A stretch of DNA of 64,000 bases from Bog-756 sp963824645 (GCA_963824645.1 CAWGQC010000008.1:62001-126000), one strand, 5' to 3'. Shown: positions 1 to 8,906, counted from the first letter of the stretch. Program-made: numbers and translations. Notes: a model not told the origin generated them from the letters alone.

Positions 1-992
1 AGAGGGAGCAAGGTGGCGATGGTCACGCCGCGCTCAATGTGGTGAACAGCCTCCCCTGTATCCAGTGTGACCGGCTCGGTCACGTAGCGGGCCATGATCG
101 ACCTCTGAGCCAGACGGGTCGAATCGAGCGAGCACATCTCGGCAAAGGATCGGTCTCCCGAGCGCACCCGCTCCCTGTCTCCCGGGTGGTCCAAAAGATC
201 GACCAGGGCCCAGCCGAGGGCAGCGAAGAGATTGGACATGGATGCGATGTGGATGAGGGCGATATCCATGGCCACACCGGCGGAGCGCTCGTCGGAGGGT
301 GCGCCTCGCCACTGTTCAGCGATCCGGACAAAGAGGGGGTGCTCTCCCTCATGACCGGGAAGATCGCCCAGGGCCGCGCCCAGCTCGGTGGTGACCGCGG
401 CCAGAGCATCGATCTCCACGGCCTTGTGGGAGGCGGCCACGGCGGCCATGGCCTCCGGATGGACGAAGGAATCGGCCCCGTCGAGGGCGTCGAAGGCCTG
501 CGCCAGCCGGTCGAACCGACTTCCGTCGGAAGACCCCGGTCCTCCCCACGATGCCAGACCCACCCGGTGGCCGAGCCGACGGGCCAGGGCGAACACGTCG
601 GTCTGGCCGGCCGTGCCCAGCTCGGCGACCATAGCCCCCAGCGCTCGTTGCACGTTGGTCAGGTAGTCGGCCACATCGTCCCGACCGAAGAGCTGGTGGG
701 GCAGGGTCCGGCGACCGACAAAGATGGCGTCGGGTAGCTTGCGGCGCAGCATGCGCCAGTCGGCCATTCCCTTGCTGGCTCGTTCTTCGGGCAGGGCGTA
801 GAAGGATCTGACGCCGGTGGGGGAGAAGGTGAACAGGTAGCGATCCCCGCCGCTGTCGACGACGAAGGTGTCGCCCTGTGCCTGCCGAGCATCGGCCAAA
901 GCGGCAACCGGGTCATCGGTGGGGACATCCCACGGCAGACCGAGGCCGGCGGCCAACGGAGGCATGGGCGAGATCACCGGAGCGACCGGCAC
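1..992 (-). CDS. Cytochrome P450-like protein, C-terminus cut by window edge
   Basis: The minus strand reads as one open frame of about 330 codons from position 992 to the left edge. Late in the fragment comes an arginine-rich K-helix-like stretch (DSTRLAQRSIMARYVTEP) followed by GVTIATLLPL, which matches the ExxR/beta-1 region of divergent bacterial P450s. The helix before it (ALIHIASMSNLFAALGW) looks like an I-helix but lacks the usual A-G-x-x-T, and the ExxR glutamate appears as Asp. The cysteine heme ligand would lie beyond the edge. GTG at 992 is preferred because GAAGG lies 7 nt upstream; GTG at 998 is also in frame. The gene follows the MarR gene on the same strand with an 87-bp gap, so the two may be co-transcribed. 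The family call rests on the K-helix region; substrate is unknown. Confidence 0.6.
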   Translation of the reverse strand, partial: MPVAPVISPMPPLAAGLGLPWDVPTDDPVAALADARQAQGDTFVVDSGGDRYLFTFSPTGVRSFYALPEERASKGMADWRMLRRKLPDAIFVGRRTLPHQLFGRDDVADYLTNVQRALGAMVAELGTAGQTDVFALARRLGHRVGLASWGGPGSSDGSRFDRLAQAFDALDGADSFVHPEAMAAVAASHKAVEIDALAAVTTELGAALGDLPGHEGEHPLFVRIAEQWRGAPSDERSAGVAMDIALIHIASMSNLFAALGWALVDLLDHPGDRERVRSGDRSFAEMCSLDSTRLAQRSIMARYVTEPVTLDTGEAVHHIERGVTIATLLP

Positions 993-1079
993 TGTCACGC
1001 CTTCGTCTCGGTGACACCGCTGAGTCGTGACGGAGCGGCCACGCAGCCGGTCGAGCCGATCATCGGGTTCCTCTGCCGA

Positions 1080-1601
1080 TCAGACTTGTTCGGGTGGGTG
1101 TGACTCGATGGACCCGAGCAGGGTGCGCAGGTCAGCGGTCAACCGTTCGAGCAGCGCCCGGTCGACGCCGGAGAAGATCTGCTTCTCCGACTCGTTCTTG
1201 GTGGCGATCACGTGATCGGCCTGCTTCAACCCGTCGGCCGTCAGCGAGACGAGCACCTGCCGTCGATCCTCCGGGTCCACGTCCCGGGTGACCCAGCCGC
1301 GCTTCTGCAGCCGGTCCACCCGATTGGTAATGGCCCCCGATGTGACCTGACACTGGCGTTGGAGGTCGCCGGCGCTCCGACGGTTGCCGGGGGCGCGTTT
1401 GAGCGACATCAGCACCTCGATCTCCCAGTACTCGTCCACGCCGTGGGCGGCCAGATTGGACCGGATGGCCCGCTCGAGGTGCAGCCAGGCCCGGCGCAGG
1501 CGCATGGCCAGCGTCTTGGCCGTCACGTCCAGGTCGGGGTTCTCCCGTTTCCAGAACGCCGCGACTTCGTCGATCTCATCTCGATCAGGTTCGGAAGCCA
1601 C
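1080..1601 (-). CDS. MarR-family transcriptional regulator
   Basis: This is a winged-helix regulator of about 173 residues. The central part (MSLKRAPGNRRSAGDLQRQ, then SGAITNRVDRLQKRGWV and DPEDRRQVLVSLT) is the typical MarR helix-turn-helix followed by the wing with its DxRR..V.LT signature. An N-terminal helix (RRAWLHLERAIRS) and a C-terminal helix would form the dimer interface. It is divergent from the efflux pump gene at 1704 and upstream of the P450 gene, so it probably represses one or both and is released by a small ligand. The start is uncertain: GTG 1601 is given because a TTG at 1652 would place a perfect palindrome inside the gene. No well-spaced Shine-Dalgarno decides the point. 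Family call is firm; ligand is unknown. Confidence 0.88.
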   Translation of the reverse strand: MASEPDRDEIDEVAAFWKRENPDLDVTAKTLAMRLRRAWLHLERAIRSNLAAHGVDEYWEIEVLMSLKRAPGNRRSAGDLQRQCQVTSGAITNRVDRLQKRGWVTRDVDPEDRRQVLVSLTADGLKQADHVIATKNESEKQIFSGVDRALLERLTADLRTLLGSIESHPPEQV

Positions 1602-1620
1602 GGGAACAAATCGTACTTCC

Positions 1621-1674
1621 TTCAACGTTGAATCACTTGACCGGTCTCTCAATGCAGAATATCTTTACGTTAAG
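1621..1674. promoter_or_regulatory. Two MarR-type operator palindromes around an efflux-pump promoter
   Basis: A perfect 12-bp palindrome TTCAACGTTGAA lies at 1621-1632. A related imperfect one, CTTTACGTTAAG, lies at 1663-1674. Their centres are 42 bp apart, close to four helical turns. Between them sits a plus-strand promoter: TTGACC at 1637-1642 and TATCTT at 1660-1665 with a 17-bp spacer. The second site overlaps the -10. The geometry fits cooperative repression by the adjacent MarR protein; binding itself is inferred. Confidence 0.5.
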
Positions 1675-1703
1675 AGATTAATACCTGACCGAGGAGTCCG
1701 CAC

Positions 1704-3209
1704 GTGGACGAGATCAGATCACGCCTCCGCCACATTCCGAGCTGGGCCGTACTGGCTATTTGTTGCGCCGCCCAGTTCATGGTCGTTTTGGACGTCGCCA
1801 TCGTAAACGTGGCCCTCCCCCAGATGAGGGAGAGCCTGGGGCTGTCCGTGGTCGGCGAGCAATGGGTGGTCAACGCCTACACCCTGACCTTTGCCGGTTT
1901 CCTGATGCTGGGCGGTCGGGCCGCCGACCTCTTCGGTCGTCGACGCGTCTTCATCATCGGGCTCACCGTATTCACCGTGTGCAGCCTCATAGGAGGACTG
2001 GCCCAAAGTGGTGCGTGGCTGATCGCGGCGCGGGCGGCCCAGGGCATCGGCGGCGCCATCCTGGCCCCGGCCACTCTCAGCATCCTGGTCACGACGTTCA
2101 CCGAGCCCGGTGAACGTCGTCGGGCCCTCGGCGCCTGGTCGGCCACCGCGGCCAGCGGGGCGGCGATCGGCGTGCTGGCCGGGGGCGTGCTGACCAGTCT
2201 GCTCGACTGGCGATGGGTGCTGTTTGTCAACGTGCCCATAGGCATCGTCCTTCTGGCCGGGGCCTGGCTGGCCCTGCCCCGCGGCGAACAGATCGGTCCC
2301 CGCAAGGCGCTCGATCTCGCCGGGGCGGTCACCGTGACGGCCGGACTGGCCATCCTCGTCTACGGCATCGTCAGCACCGATGTCCATCCGTGGGGTTCGG
2401 CCCGGACCCTGGTCACCCTGGCCGTGGGCCTTGGCTTCTTGGCCGCCTTCTTCGTCACCGAGACCAGATTTGCCAAGGATCCTCTGATCCCTCTGTCCAT
2501 CTTCAAGCGGCGCTCATTGTCGGTGGCCAACGGCATCGCCGTCACCATCGGCGCGGCCATATTCGGCACCTACTTCTTCCTTTCGCTCTTCTTGCAGAAC
2601 GTGGACGGGTACAGCCCCCTGCGCGCCGGCTTGGCCTTCCTGCCCGTTGGCCTGTCCACCCTGACCGGGGCCCTGGTCGGCTCCCGGCTGGTGCAGTTCC
2701 TCGGCGCCCGCAACCAGCTCATCGTCGGACCAGGTCTGGCCGCCGCCGGACTCCTCTGGTTGTCCACGGTGGGGGCCGGCGACGCCTATTTGGTCCACGT
2801 CCTCGGCCCGGTGATTCTCATCGGCCTGGGTATCGGCATGTCGTTCGTCCCCATGACCCTGGCCGCCACGGCCGGTGTCCCCATGCACGAGGCGGGGCTC
2901 GCCTCAGGGTTGATCAACACCACCCGGCAGATCGGTGGAGCCCTCGGTCTGGCCATCATGGCCACGGTGGCCTCCAGCGTCGCCGCCGGCCACGGGCTGG
3001 GCCGCCACGCCGTGGATGCTTCGCTGACCTCCGGCTATCGGGCCGCCTTCGCCATTGCCGGGTGCGGCCTCATCGTCGGAGCCGGACTGGCCACCCTGCT
3101 GCCCCGACTCTCCGCACCGGCCGAGGGGACAGGTACCGCTCCCGCCGTCACGGACAGGGACCGGGTCGAAGCCCGGCCCGAGGATGACCTGGTCGTAGCG
3201 GAGATGTGA
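1704..3209 (+). CDS. MFS drug:proton antiporter, DHA2 (EmrB/QacA) family
   Basis: This 501-residue inner-membrane exporter has the 14-helix DHA2 layout. Helix 1 carries the family motif (FMVVLDVAIVNVALPQM), followed by motif A after helix 2 (GGRAADLFGRRRVF) and motif C near helix 5 (SGAAIGVLAGGVL). The tail after about residue 470 is short and hydrophilic. GTG at 1704 is the start because GAGGAG lies 7 nt upstream and the promoter/operator block ends just before it. It is divergent from the MarR regulator, the standard arrangement for a substrate-inducible multidrug pump. Drug or metabolite specificity cannot be read from sequence. A strong hairpin follows the stop codon. Confidence 0.93.
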   Translation: MDEIRSRLRHIPSWAVLAICCAAQFMVVLDVAIVNVALPQMRESLGLSVVGEQWVVNAYTLTFAGFLMLGGRAADLFGRRRVFIIGLTVFTVCSLIGGLAQSGAWLIAARAAQGIGGAILAPATLSILVTTFTEPGERRRALGAWSATAASGAAIGVLAGGVLTSLLDWRWVLFVNVPIGIVLLAGAWLALPRGEQIGPRKALDLAGAVTVTAGLAILVYGIVSTDVHPWGSARTLVTLAVGLGFLAAFFVTETRFAKDPLIPLSIFKRRSLSVANGIAVTIGAAIFGTYFFLSLFLQNVDGYSPLRAGLAFLPVGLSTLTGALVGSRLVQFLGARNQLIVGPGLAAAGLLWLSTVGAGDAYLVHVLGPVILIGLGIGMSFVPMTLAATAGVPMHEAGLASGLINTTRQIGGALGLAIMATVASSVAAGHGLGRHAVDASLTSGYRAAFAIAGCGLIVGAGLATLLPRLSAPAEGTGTAPAVTDRDRVEARPEDDLVVAEM

Positions 3210-3234
3210 AACCGGTGCCCGAGGCGGGCCGGTT
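3210..3234. terminator. Hairpin between convergent genes
   Basis: Nested inverted repeats AACCG..GCCCG-agg-CGGGC.CGGTT sit between the stop codons of the convergent MFS and oxidoreductase genes. There is no T-run, so it would be a GC-rich bidirectional terminator of the high-GC kind. Confidence 0.55.
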
Positions 3235-4169
3235 CAGGGGATGAGGACGATCTTTCCCAGGGTGTGGCCCTTCTCGAGCACCTCGTAGGCCGCGGTCACC
3301 TGATCCAGGCGATAGGTGGCGACGATGGGGATCTCGATGGAGCCGGAGGCCACCAGAGTGGCCATCTCGGAGAGGACTCCGACATCGGAGGCGGTGGCGC
3401 TGCCCTCGGCCTTGGCTCCGATCTCCTCCGCCTTCTCGTAGGCGGCGATCGTCTCGATGCGTTCGGGCGGGACCCCGAGATCGACGGCCAGATCGAGGTA
3501 CTCGGGACCGAAGAGGTCGATAAAGGCATCGATGCCGTTGGGGGCCGACGACCGTAGACGCTCGGCCAGGCCGTCCCCGTAGGGCACCGGGACGACGCCG
3601 TGGGTGGTGAGCCAGTCGGCGTGGGTGGCCGAGGCAATGCCGAGGACGTGGGCACCTCGTAGCCCGAGGAGCTGGACGACGACGGTCCCGACCCCGCCGG
3701 CGGCCGCCGACACGACCACAGTCTGACCCTCCTGTGGATCGACAGCCCGCACCGCGGCATAGGCGGTACAACCGACGACGTACAAGGAGCCGGCCACCTC
3801 CCAGCTCAGCGCCGGGGGCTTGGGGATCAGCTGTTCAGTGGGCACGGCGACGTGGGTGGCGTGGCTGGAGCGTCGCAAGGAGAAGCCGAGCACCTCGTCA
3901 CCCACGGCGAACTTGTCGACGCCCTCGCCGAGATCGGACACCACACCGGCAAGATCGCTGCCTTCGCCGGCGGGAAAGGTCGTCGGCCAACGTTGTTCGA
4001 GCGCACCGGCCCGGATTTTGGCTTCTCCGGGATTGATCGCCGCCGCCCGCACGGCCACCACGACCTCCCCGGGGGCCGCGGTGGGCCGGGGTATGTCGGC
4101 CACATGGAGGACATCCCGGTCGCCGTAGTGATCGAAGCGGACCGCTCGCGCTTTGAGCTCTTCTGCCAT
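3234..4169 (-). CDS. NADP-dependent quinone oxidoreductase / zinc-free medium-chain dehydrogenase
   Basis: This is a protein of about 311 residues of the medium-chain dehydrogenase/reductase superfamily. The N-terminal GroES-like domain has the family track AAAINPGEAKIRAG and GEGSDLAGVV. The nucleotide-binding domain carries SAAAGGVGTVVVQLLGL, the AAxGxxG fingerprint of quinone oxidoreductases. Catalytic and structural zinc cysteines are absent. It would reduce quinones or activated double bonds with NADPH in the cytoplasm. ATG at 4169 is chosen over a longer frame because GGGAGGAACCGG immediately precedes it. The gene stands alone between convergent MFS and the ABC operon. Substrate is unknown. 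Confidence 0.88.
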   Translation of the reverse strand: MAEELKARAVRFDHYGDRDVLHVADIPRPTAAPGEVVVAVRAAAINPGEAKIRAGALEQRWPTTFPAGEGSDLAGVVSDLGEGVDKFAVGDEVLGFSLRRSSHATHVAVPTEQLIPKPPALSWEVAGSLYVVGCTAYAAVRAVDPQEGQTVVVSAAAGGVGTVVVQLLGLRGAHVLGIASATHADWLTTHGVVPVPYGDGLAERLRSSAPNGIDAFIDLFGPEYLDLAVDLGVPPERIETIAAYEKAEEIGAKAEGSATASDVGVLSEMATLVASGSIEIPIVATYRLDQVTAAYEVLEKGHTLGKIVLIP

Positions 4170-4402
4170 CCGGTTCCTCCCTGGCAATCTGGCGGAGCGG
4201 GGAACCCGTGCCACAGGCCGACCCACCCTTGGATTGGCGCTCACTCCGAGTCGTTCGACGTGGTACCCACGCCCACGGATCCGAGCGTAGGTGGACCCCG
4301 TCCCTTTCGTGTCCTCGATGACCGGTTGCGCCGAGAGATCCCACCGCTGGCCCCGGGTGGCTCAGGGACCGGCGGGACTCCGACAGAGCTGGTCTGGCCC
4401 CG

Positions 4403-5165
4403 TCAGGACACGGCCTGTCGGAACACGCGGGTGGCCCAGGTCAAGACCAGCGCGCATAGCGGTACGAGAACGGCAAAGGCCTGCCAGACGGCCGGATCGG
4501 TGAGATGGCCCACGGCCAACGCGCGGGCCGCCACCACCAGGTAGTAGAGCGGGTTGACGTGGGCCAGTACCCGCAGCCACAGGGGGCCGAGGGAGATGGG
4601 AAGGAGTACACCGGCCAACAGCAGGATGGGGAGATTGATCCCGTTGATGATGGCGGCGAAGCTGCTGATGTCCTTGGTGACCAGAGCGGTGGCCGTCGAG
4701 AAGGCACCCATGAGTGCGGCCAGCAACCAGAGGAGCACGGTCAGGATGAGCAGCCCGGCCCAGTGGATGGTGAAGCCGAACCCGAAGCCCACGGCCACCA
4801 CCACGGCGTCGAAGACAGTCATCATGACCAGACCGGAGAGGAGCGGGCCGACCAGAATGGCGAACCGGCTGGCCGGGGTGACCCGGAGCCGTTCGATGAG
4901 CCCGGATTGGAGCTCGAAGATGGTGCCGAACCCGGCGCTGACTCCCGCTGGCGAAGGCCAGCAGGGCCAGGATTCCGGGGAGGAACACGTCCAACACGGT
5001 TCCGGTGGGGAAGCCGCGGACTCCCGGGAGCTCTTTGAGAAGGGGAGTGAACAGGACCAGGTAGAGGATGGGCGTCGAGAAACCGACGAAGAGCCACACC
5101 GGATTGCGCAGCATCTGGCGGGTGTACCGCTGGAACAGGAGTCCGGTGTCGCGGGCCGTTTTCAT
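4403..5165 (-). CDS. ABC-2 type transporter permease, frameshifted
   Basis: Two overlapping frames together make one ABC-2 permease of about 250 residues. The first frame (from ATG 5165) gives RYTRQMLRNPVWLFVGFSTP and runs to ALLAFASG. The second continues as FGTIFELQSGLIERLRVTP, the ABC-2 signature after the second helix, then the remaining membrane segments to FRQAVS. The break is near 4942-4946, where one extra base in GGGAGT would explain the shift. The start overlaps the ATPase stop as ATGA, so it is the last gene of a PadR-ATPase-permease operon. It would form the membrane channel of a drug- or daunorubicin-type exporter. Either a real pseudogene or a sequencing error. Confidence 0.75.
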
Positions 5166-6181
5166 GCCGCCACCTCCTTGGTCACGTCGGTGCCGGCGTC
5201 GCGCAACGAACGCCCGGTCTGAGCCAGAAACACGTCGTCGAGGGTGGGCTCGGATAGCCGCATCGACTTGATGGCGATGTTCTCCCCGTCGAGGAGGCGG
5301 AGGATCTGAGGGAGGGCGGTGCTGCCGTCCTCCACATACAGCCGCACCTCCTCGCCCTCACCGGTGATCTCCCGGACGAAACCCTGTTCTCCCAATACCA
5401 GCCCGGGCCCGGTCGGCCGCCCCCTCGATGTCTCGCAGGCTCATCACCACCGACTCTCCCGACACCCGCCGTTTGAGGTCGCGGGGCGTTCCCTCGATGA
5501 TGATCTCACCGTGGTCCATGATCATGAGCCGGTCGCAGAGGGCATCGGCCTCCTCGAGGTAGTGGGTGGTCAGGAAGATGGTCGTGCCCCGGTTGCGGAG
5601 GTCGCGGACGTGGTCCCACAGGTTGGCCCGGTTCTGGGGATCGAGGCCGGTGCTCGGCTCGTCGAGGAACAGGACCTCGGGCTGATGGATGATGCCGAGG
5701 GCGATGTCGAGGCGGCGGCGCTGGCCACCCGAGTAGGTCTTCACCCGCCGGTCGGCGAACTCGGACAGATCGAGGATCTCCATCAACTCATCGGTGCGAA
5801 GTTTCACCGAGTCGAGGTCGCCCCCGTAGAGCCGACCCTGCAGGACGAGGTTCTCCCGGCCGGTGGCCAGGTCGTCGGCGCCGCCCAGCTGGCTCACGTA
5901 GCCGATGCGCGACCGGACGTCCTTGGGCTGTCGGGCCACATCGAACCCGGCCACCGTGGCCACGCCGGCGTCGATGGGTAGGAGAGTGGTCAGCATACGA
6001 AGAGTGGTCGTCTTTCCGGCCCCGTTCGGACCGAGGAACCCGAAGATCTCCCCCCGGTTGACTTCGATACTGACCCCGTTGACAGCGTGACCGGCCCCCG
6101 GGAAGAGCGGAACGACTTCCGCAACCCGTCCGTAGCGATGATCCTGTCGTTGCTCAATCCGCTATCGATGAGCGTGCTCAC
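5162..6181 (-). pseudogene. ABC transporter ATP-binding protein, two frameshifts
   Basis: Three frame segments reassemble into one DrrA-like ATPase of about 340 residues. Segment 1 (GTG 6181) holds the start IIATDGLRKSF. After a shift near 6095-6099, in a C/G homopolymer with one base apparently missing, the frame continues with FLGPNGAGKTTTLRML (Walker A), YSGGQRRRLDIALG (signature) and VLFLDEPSTGLDP (Walker B). A second shift near 5400, one extra base, leads to the C-terminal domain GEQGFVREI...PTLDDVFLAQTGRSL. The latter is typical of daunorubicin-resistance ATPases. The start overlaps the PadR stop (GTGA) and the stop overlaps the permease start (ATGA). All motifs are intact, which suggests recent loss or sequence error rather than old decay. 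Confidence 0.8.
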
Positions 6182-6835
6182 GTGTTCTCACTTTCTGGAC
6201 GCCCGTCACCGAGCAGTGCGGGTATCCATTCAGGTGCTTCTGTCGTCTCGTGGACGGCTCGCCACCAGTCGAGGCCGTCGAGCGATCCCGATTCGATGTC
6301 GGCGATCAGCCGGCGAACGTAGGTGAGCTCGGTCTCCCGCAGCAGGTTGCGGAACTCGTCCTCGATCCAGAAGAGCCGGGGAAGACCGGCCTTCTCGACG
6401 AACTCGCGTGAAGCGTGGGCACGGGCCATCTCGACTTCGAGAGCCTGGGCGCGCTCAGACAAGAGGGCGGCGACATCTCCGGGGGGAAGGGCGGGGAGAA
6501 AGGAAAGGGCTGCCTCAAAGGCCGGATAGTCCTTCACCGGCGTCGATATGAGTTCGGTGAGCCAGTCGTGGGTCTCGATTCGGCCGCATGTCGGTGAGGG
6601 CATAGACCGTCCGCTCCGGGAGGCGACCCGCTCGCATCGTCTCCTGGGCGGCGATGAGCCCCCTTTTTTCGAGCGAGGCGACTACCGCGTAGAGCGATCC
6701 GTAGTTGAGACGCACGCTCTCGTGCTTGTTGCGCTGGCGGAGGGTGGTGGCCACTTCATAGGGATGCATCGGTCGTTCGTAGAGACAGATGAGCACGGCC
6801 AGGGCCAATGGGTTGCTGCGGTTTCGGGAGGCCAT
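6178..6835 (-). CDS. PadR-family transcriptional regulator, frameshifted
   Basis: The N-terminal frame from ATG 6835 is a PadR winged helix (LALAVLICLYERPMHPYE, then NYGSLYAVVASLEKRGLI and RTVYALTD). Continuity is lost near 6596. The other frame resumes with GRIETHDWLTELISTPVKDY and runs through a long helical C-terminal domain to 6178, giving about 218 residues in all. One extra base at the junction explains the break. Upstream GGAGCGAG is a good ribosome site. PadR proteins repress linked ABC pumps until a drug binds, and the stop overlaps the ATPase start, consistent with an autoregulated operon. Its regulation is probably through the palindrome at 6864-6879. Confidence 0.78.
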
Positions 6836-6863
6836 CTCGCTCCGTTCTCGATCCTTTTGGGAG

Positions 6864-6883
6864 TACTCTGGATAGAGTATACG
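6864..6883 (-). promoter_or_regulatory. PadR promoter with overlapping palindrome
   Basis: TACTCT-ggat-AGAGTA is a perfect 6-bp inverted repeat at 6864-6879, about 30 bp upstream of the PadR start. On the minus strand TATACT at 6878-6883 is a near-consensus -10 overlapping the repeat. No convincing -35 was found. The position fits autorepression by PadR. Confidence 0.4.
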
Positions 6884-7464
6884 GAAAAGAAGCGTTTGTC
6901 ACCACATTGGTTCTGAAGCGAACCGGACCCGTCGGCGCAGGAGAACAACCGGTGGGAGGTGTCGCACAATGAGTTGTGTCATCGGACTTTGCCGTCCGGT
7001 CGGATGGCGGGGGAGTCGAGCTCGTCGAGCTTCCGGGGGTGTCCACCCCGGGATCCGTGGTGGGACCCGGACATCCACTCCGAGTCAAACCTGTTCACGT
7101 TGGGGTATTCGTTATCGGCCAGCTCCAAGCCGAGACCGTCGCGTGACCGGTGACCGCCGAGGCGCCCCGCCTCATGAGGAGCTCGACAATTACGGGGGGA
7201 ACAAGGCCACCCTGAGCATCAACCCAAGAAGGCGGACTCAAACGTTGATTCCAACGGTGGCCTCGACCGTCGGTCCGGAGAATCGTGCGATACATCAAGC
7301 CAGGTTGCCTTCGGCGTAACTGCAGCCCCGCCGTCTCCGGCTCTTGGTGATCATCCACCAGGATCGGTGGCTACATACGGCGGTCCGCATCGTCCGTTGC
7401 GGTCCCGTCACACTGTCGGGCAAACTGGAGGGTGGAGCGGGCGGGTGTGCGAGGGGGCGGGACG
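6884..7464. other. Gene-poor interval with no convincing coding signal
   Basis: About 580 bp between the PadR promoter and the GT87-like gene. A 116-codon open frame from 6969 has a possible GGGAGG site, but its composition (many Arg, Ser, Pro) looks like out-of-frame GC-rich DNA. Base composition falls locally around 7190-7310. A run encoding LDNYGGNK near 7190 faintly recalls IS630 transposases but is too short to call. It may be degenerate mobile DNA. Confidence 0.3.
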
Positions 7465-8817
7465 ATGAAAACTTGGCGGAGGAACTCGCTTGATCCTTCG
7501 TCGGACCACGTGACAAAGCTTCGGGCCAAGGCCGTGACGTGCCTTCTCTGGGTGGCTGCGGTGGGAATCACGGCTGTACTGGTCCACCGAAGGGCGAATC
7601 CGGGGGTATTCGACAACATCGGTGTCGACTTCAATACCCTCCTCCATGCATCTCGCACTCTGGCCGCCGGGCACAGTCCTTACGCCGGAAACCCCTACTT
7701 CGTGTACCCACCGACCCTGGCCCTGCTGCTGGCGCCGTTAAGCCATGTAGCGCCCATGACAATTTGGAAGATCTGGACGGACGCGGAGATCGTCGTTCTC
7801 TTGATCGGGGTGGCCGCCTTCGTTGCCAGCCAAGCGCCGGAACTCCCCTCCTGGGTTTGGCCGGTCCTATTCACCTTCTGTACGGTCACGCTTTTTCACT
7901 TCAACCCGGTCACCTTGCTCTTCTTCTCTGGTAATGCCGATATTTTCGTTTTTGCGGCTCTGCTACTGGCAACCCTTGCCGGCAGAAACGCCCGGCCTGC
8001 GACCCGCGGCGCCCTCATCGGGGTTGCCGGTCTTCTCAAGGCGTGGCCCGCCGCCGTCGGTCTCTCGTTGCTGCAGCGGGGTCTTGCCCGCCGATCCCGC
8101 GCCCTTCTGGCGTTCCTTCTTGCCATCCTCCTTGCTCCCATCCTGGCCGTTGGATTCGGGGGCCGAACGGGCTTTGAGGCGTTCTTCCACAACGTCCTGT
8201 TCGCCCAGAATTGGAATGCAAAACACCTTGCTTCCTATTCGGTTTGGAGTGCTCCCCAGACACTCTTTTCACGAAGCGGAATTGTGCCTCCGCTGCTCGT
8301 GTCGGGAACCTTGCGGGTACTTTTTACTGCGGTGCTGTTGGTCTGGGTGGTCGGGCTGCTCGTCGTTATTCTCCGCACCACCGGGGACCAGGCGATGTGC
8401 TCATGGAACGTCACATTCTGCGTTGTGCTACTCGTGCCCGGCTCTCACATCACGTATATCTTCTATGGCCTCCCTGTCCTCTGGCTATGGGGCGCTCGAT
8501 TGTTCATCACCCGCAGATTCCGCCTGTTGAACGCAGTTGTGCTCGGTGTCCTGTGTCTGTGGTGGCTCGTGGAAGCGAAGACCTGGCCCGACTCCTTGCG
8601 CGGCTATAGCATCATCTTCGGGTTCAACCTCGTGGCCTGCACAGTTTCGGCCATCGCCGCACAGCGGGTATCCACCGAGTGGGCCGAGGTGTCTGCCGCC
8701 TCAGGTTTGACCGACATCCATCAGGAGCACAACCCCGGAACGGTTGTCCGAAACGGAGATCATGGAATGGAAGATGACCGGCCCCCGTCGGTCGTTCACC
8801 CCGGGGTTCAAGGCTGA
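7465..8817 (+). CDS. GT87 / DUF2029-like polytopic mannosyltransferase-type membrane protein
   Basis: This is a protein of about 450 residues with roughly ten hydrophobic helices. After helix 1 it has GVDFNTLLHASRTLAAGHSPY and then YPPTLALLLAPL, the aspartate-bearing first loop and YPP motif of GT-C fold family 87 (polyprenyl-phosphate mannose-using transferases for cell-envelope glycans). ATG 7465 follows GAGGGGGCGGGACG; an in-frame GTG at 7432 is less well spaced. Codon use is slightly less GC-rich than neighbours. The last 35 or so residues after SAASGLTDIH are hydrophilic and run into the IS3 remnant, so the natural C-terminus may have been replaced. Enzyme specificity is unknown. Confidence 0.72.
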   Translation: MKTWRRNSLDPSSDHVTKLRAKAVTCLLWVAAVGITAVLVHRRANPGVFDNIGVDFNTLLHASRTLAAGHSPYAGNPYFVYPPTLALLLAPLSHVAPMTIWKIWTDAEIVVLLIGVAAFVASQAPELPSWVWPVLFTFCTVTLFHFNPVTLLFFSGNADIFVFAALLLATLAGRNARPATRGALIGVAGLLKAWPAAVGLSLLQRGLARRSRALLAFLLAILLAPILAVGFGGRTGFEAFFHNVLFAQNWNAKHLASYSVWSAPQTLFSRSGIVPPLLVSGTLRVLFTAVLLVWVVGLLVVILRTTGDQAMCSWNVTFCVVLLVPGSHITYIFYGLPVLWLWGARLFITRRFRLLNAVVLGVLCLWWLVEAKTWPDSLRGYSIIFGFNLVACTVSAIAAQRVSTEWAEVSAASGLTDIHQEHNPGTVVRNGDHGMEDDRPPSVVHPGVQG

Positions 8818-8823
8818 AGGCGT
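8773..8823 (+). mobile_element. IS3-family OrfA transposase remnant
   Basis: The frame MTGPRRSFTPGFKAEGVE matches the N-terminus of IS3-type OrfA proteins (consensus xxRRSFTxEFKxEAVxL). Identity is lost after about 17 residues, with no helix-turn-helix or OrfB nearby. It overlaps the end of the GT87-like frame. It is a scar of a former insertion. Confidence 0.55.
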
Positions 8824-8906
8824 CGAGCCATCTCGCCATGGACGAAGTGAGAAGCGGGATGGCAAGCCTCTGCCTTGGATGAACGCCTGCGCCCAGGCGC
8901 CAACCG

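Noticed and set aside
7172..7240. IS630-like transposase trace (LDNYGGNK)
   Set aside because: Only eight residues resemble the DNYxxHK region; flanking translation does not match.
6969..7319. 116-codon ORF with a possible ribosome site
   Set aside because: Sequence is Arg/Ser/Pro-rich without domain-like pattern; it looks like chance open reading in GC-rich DNA.
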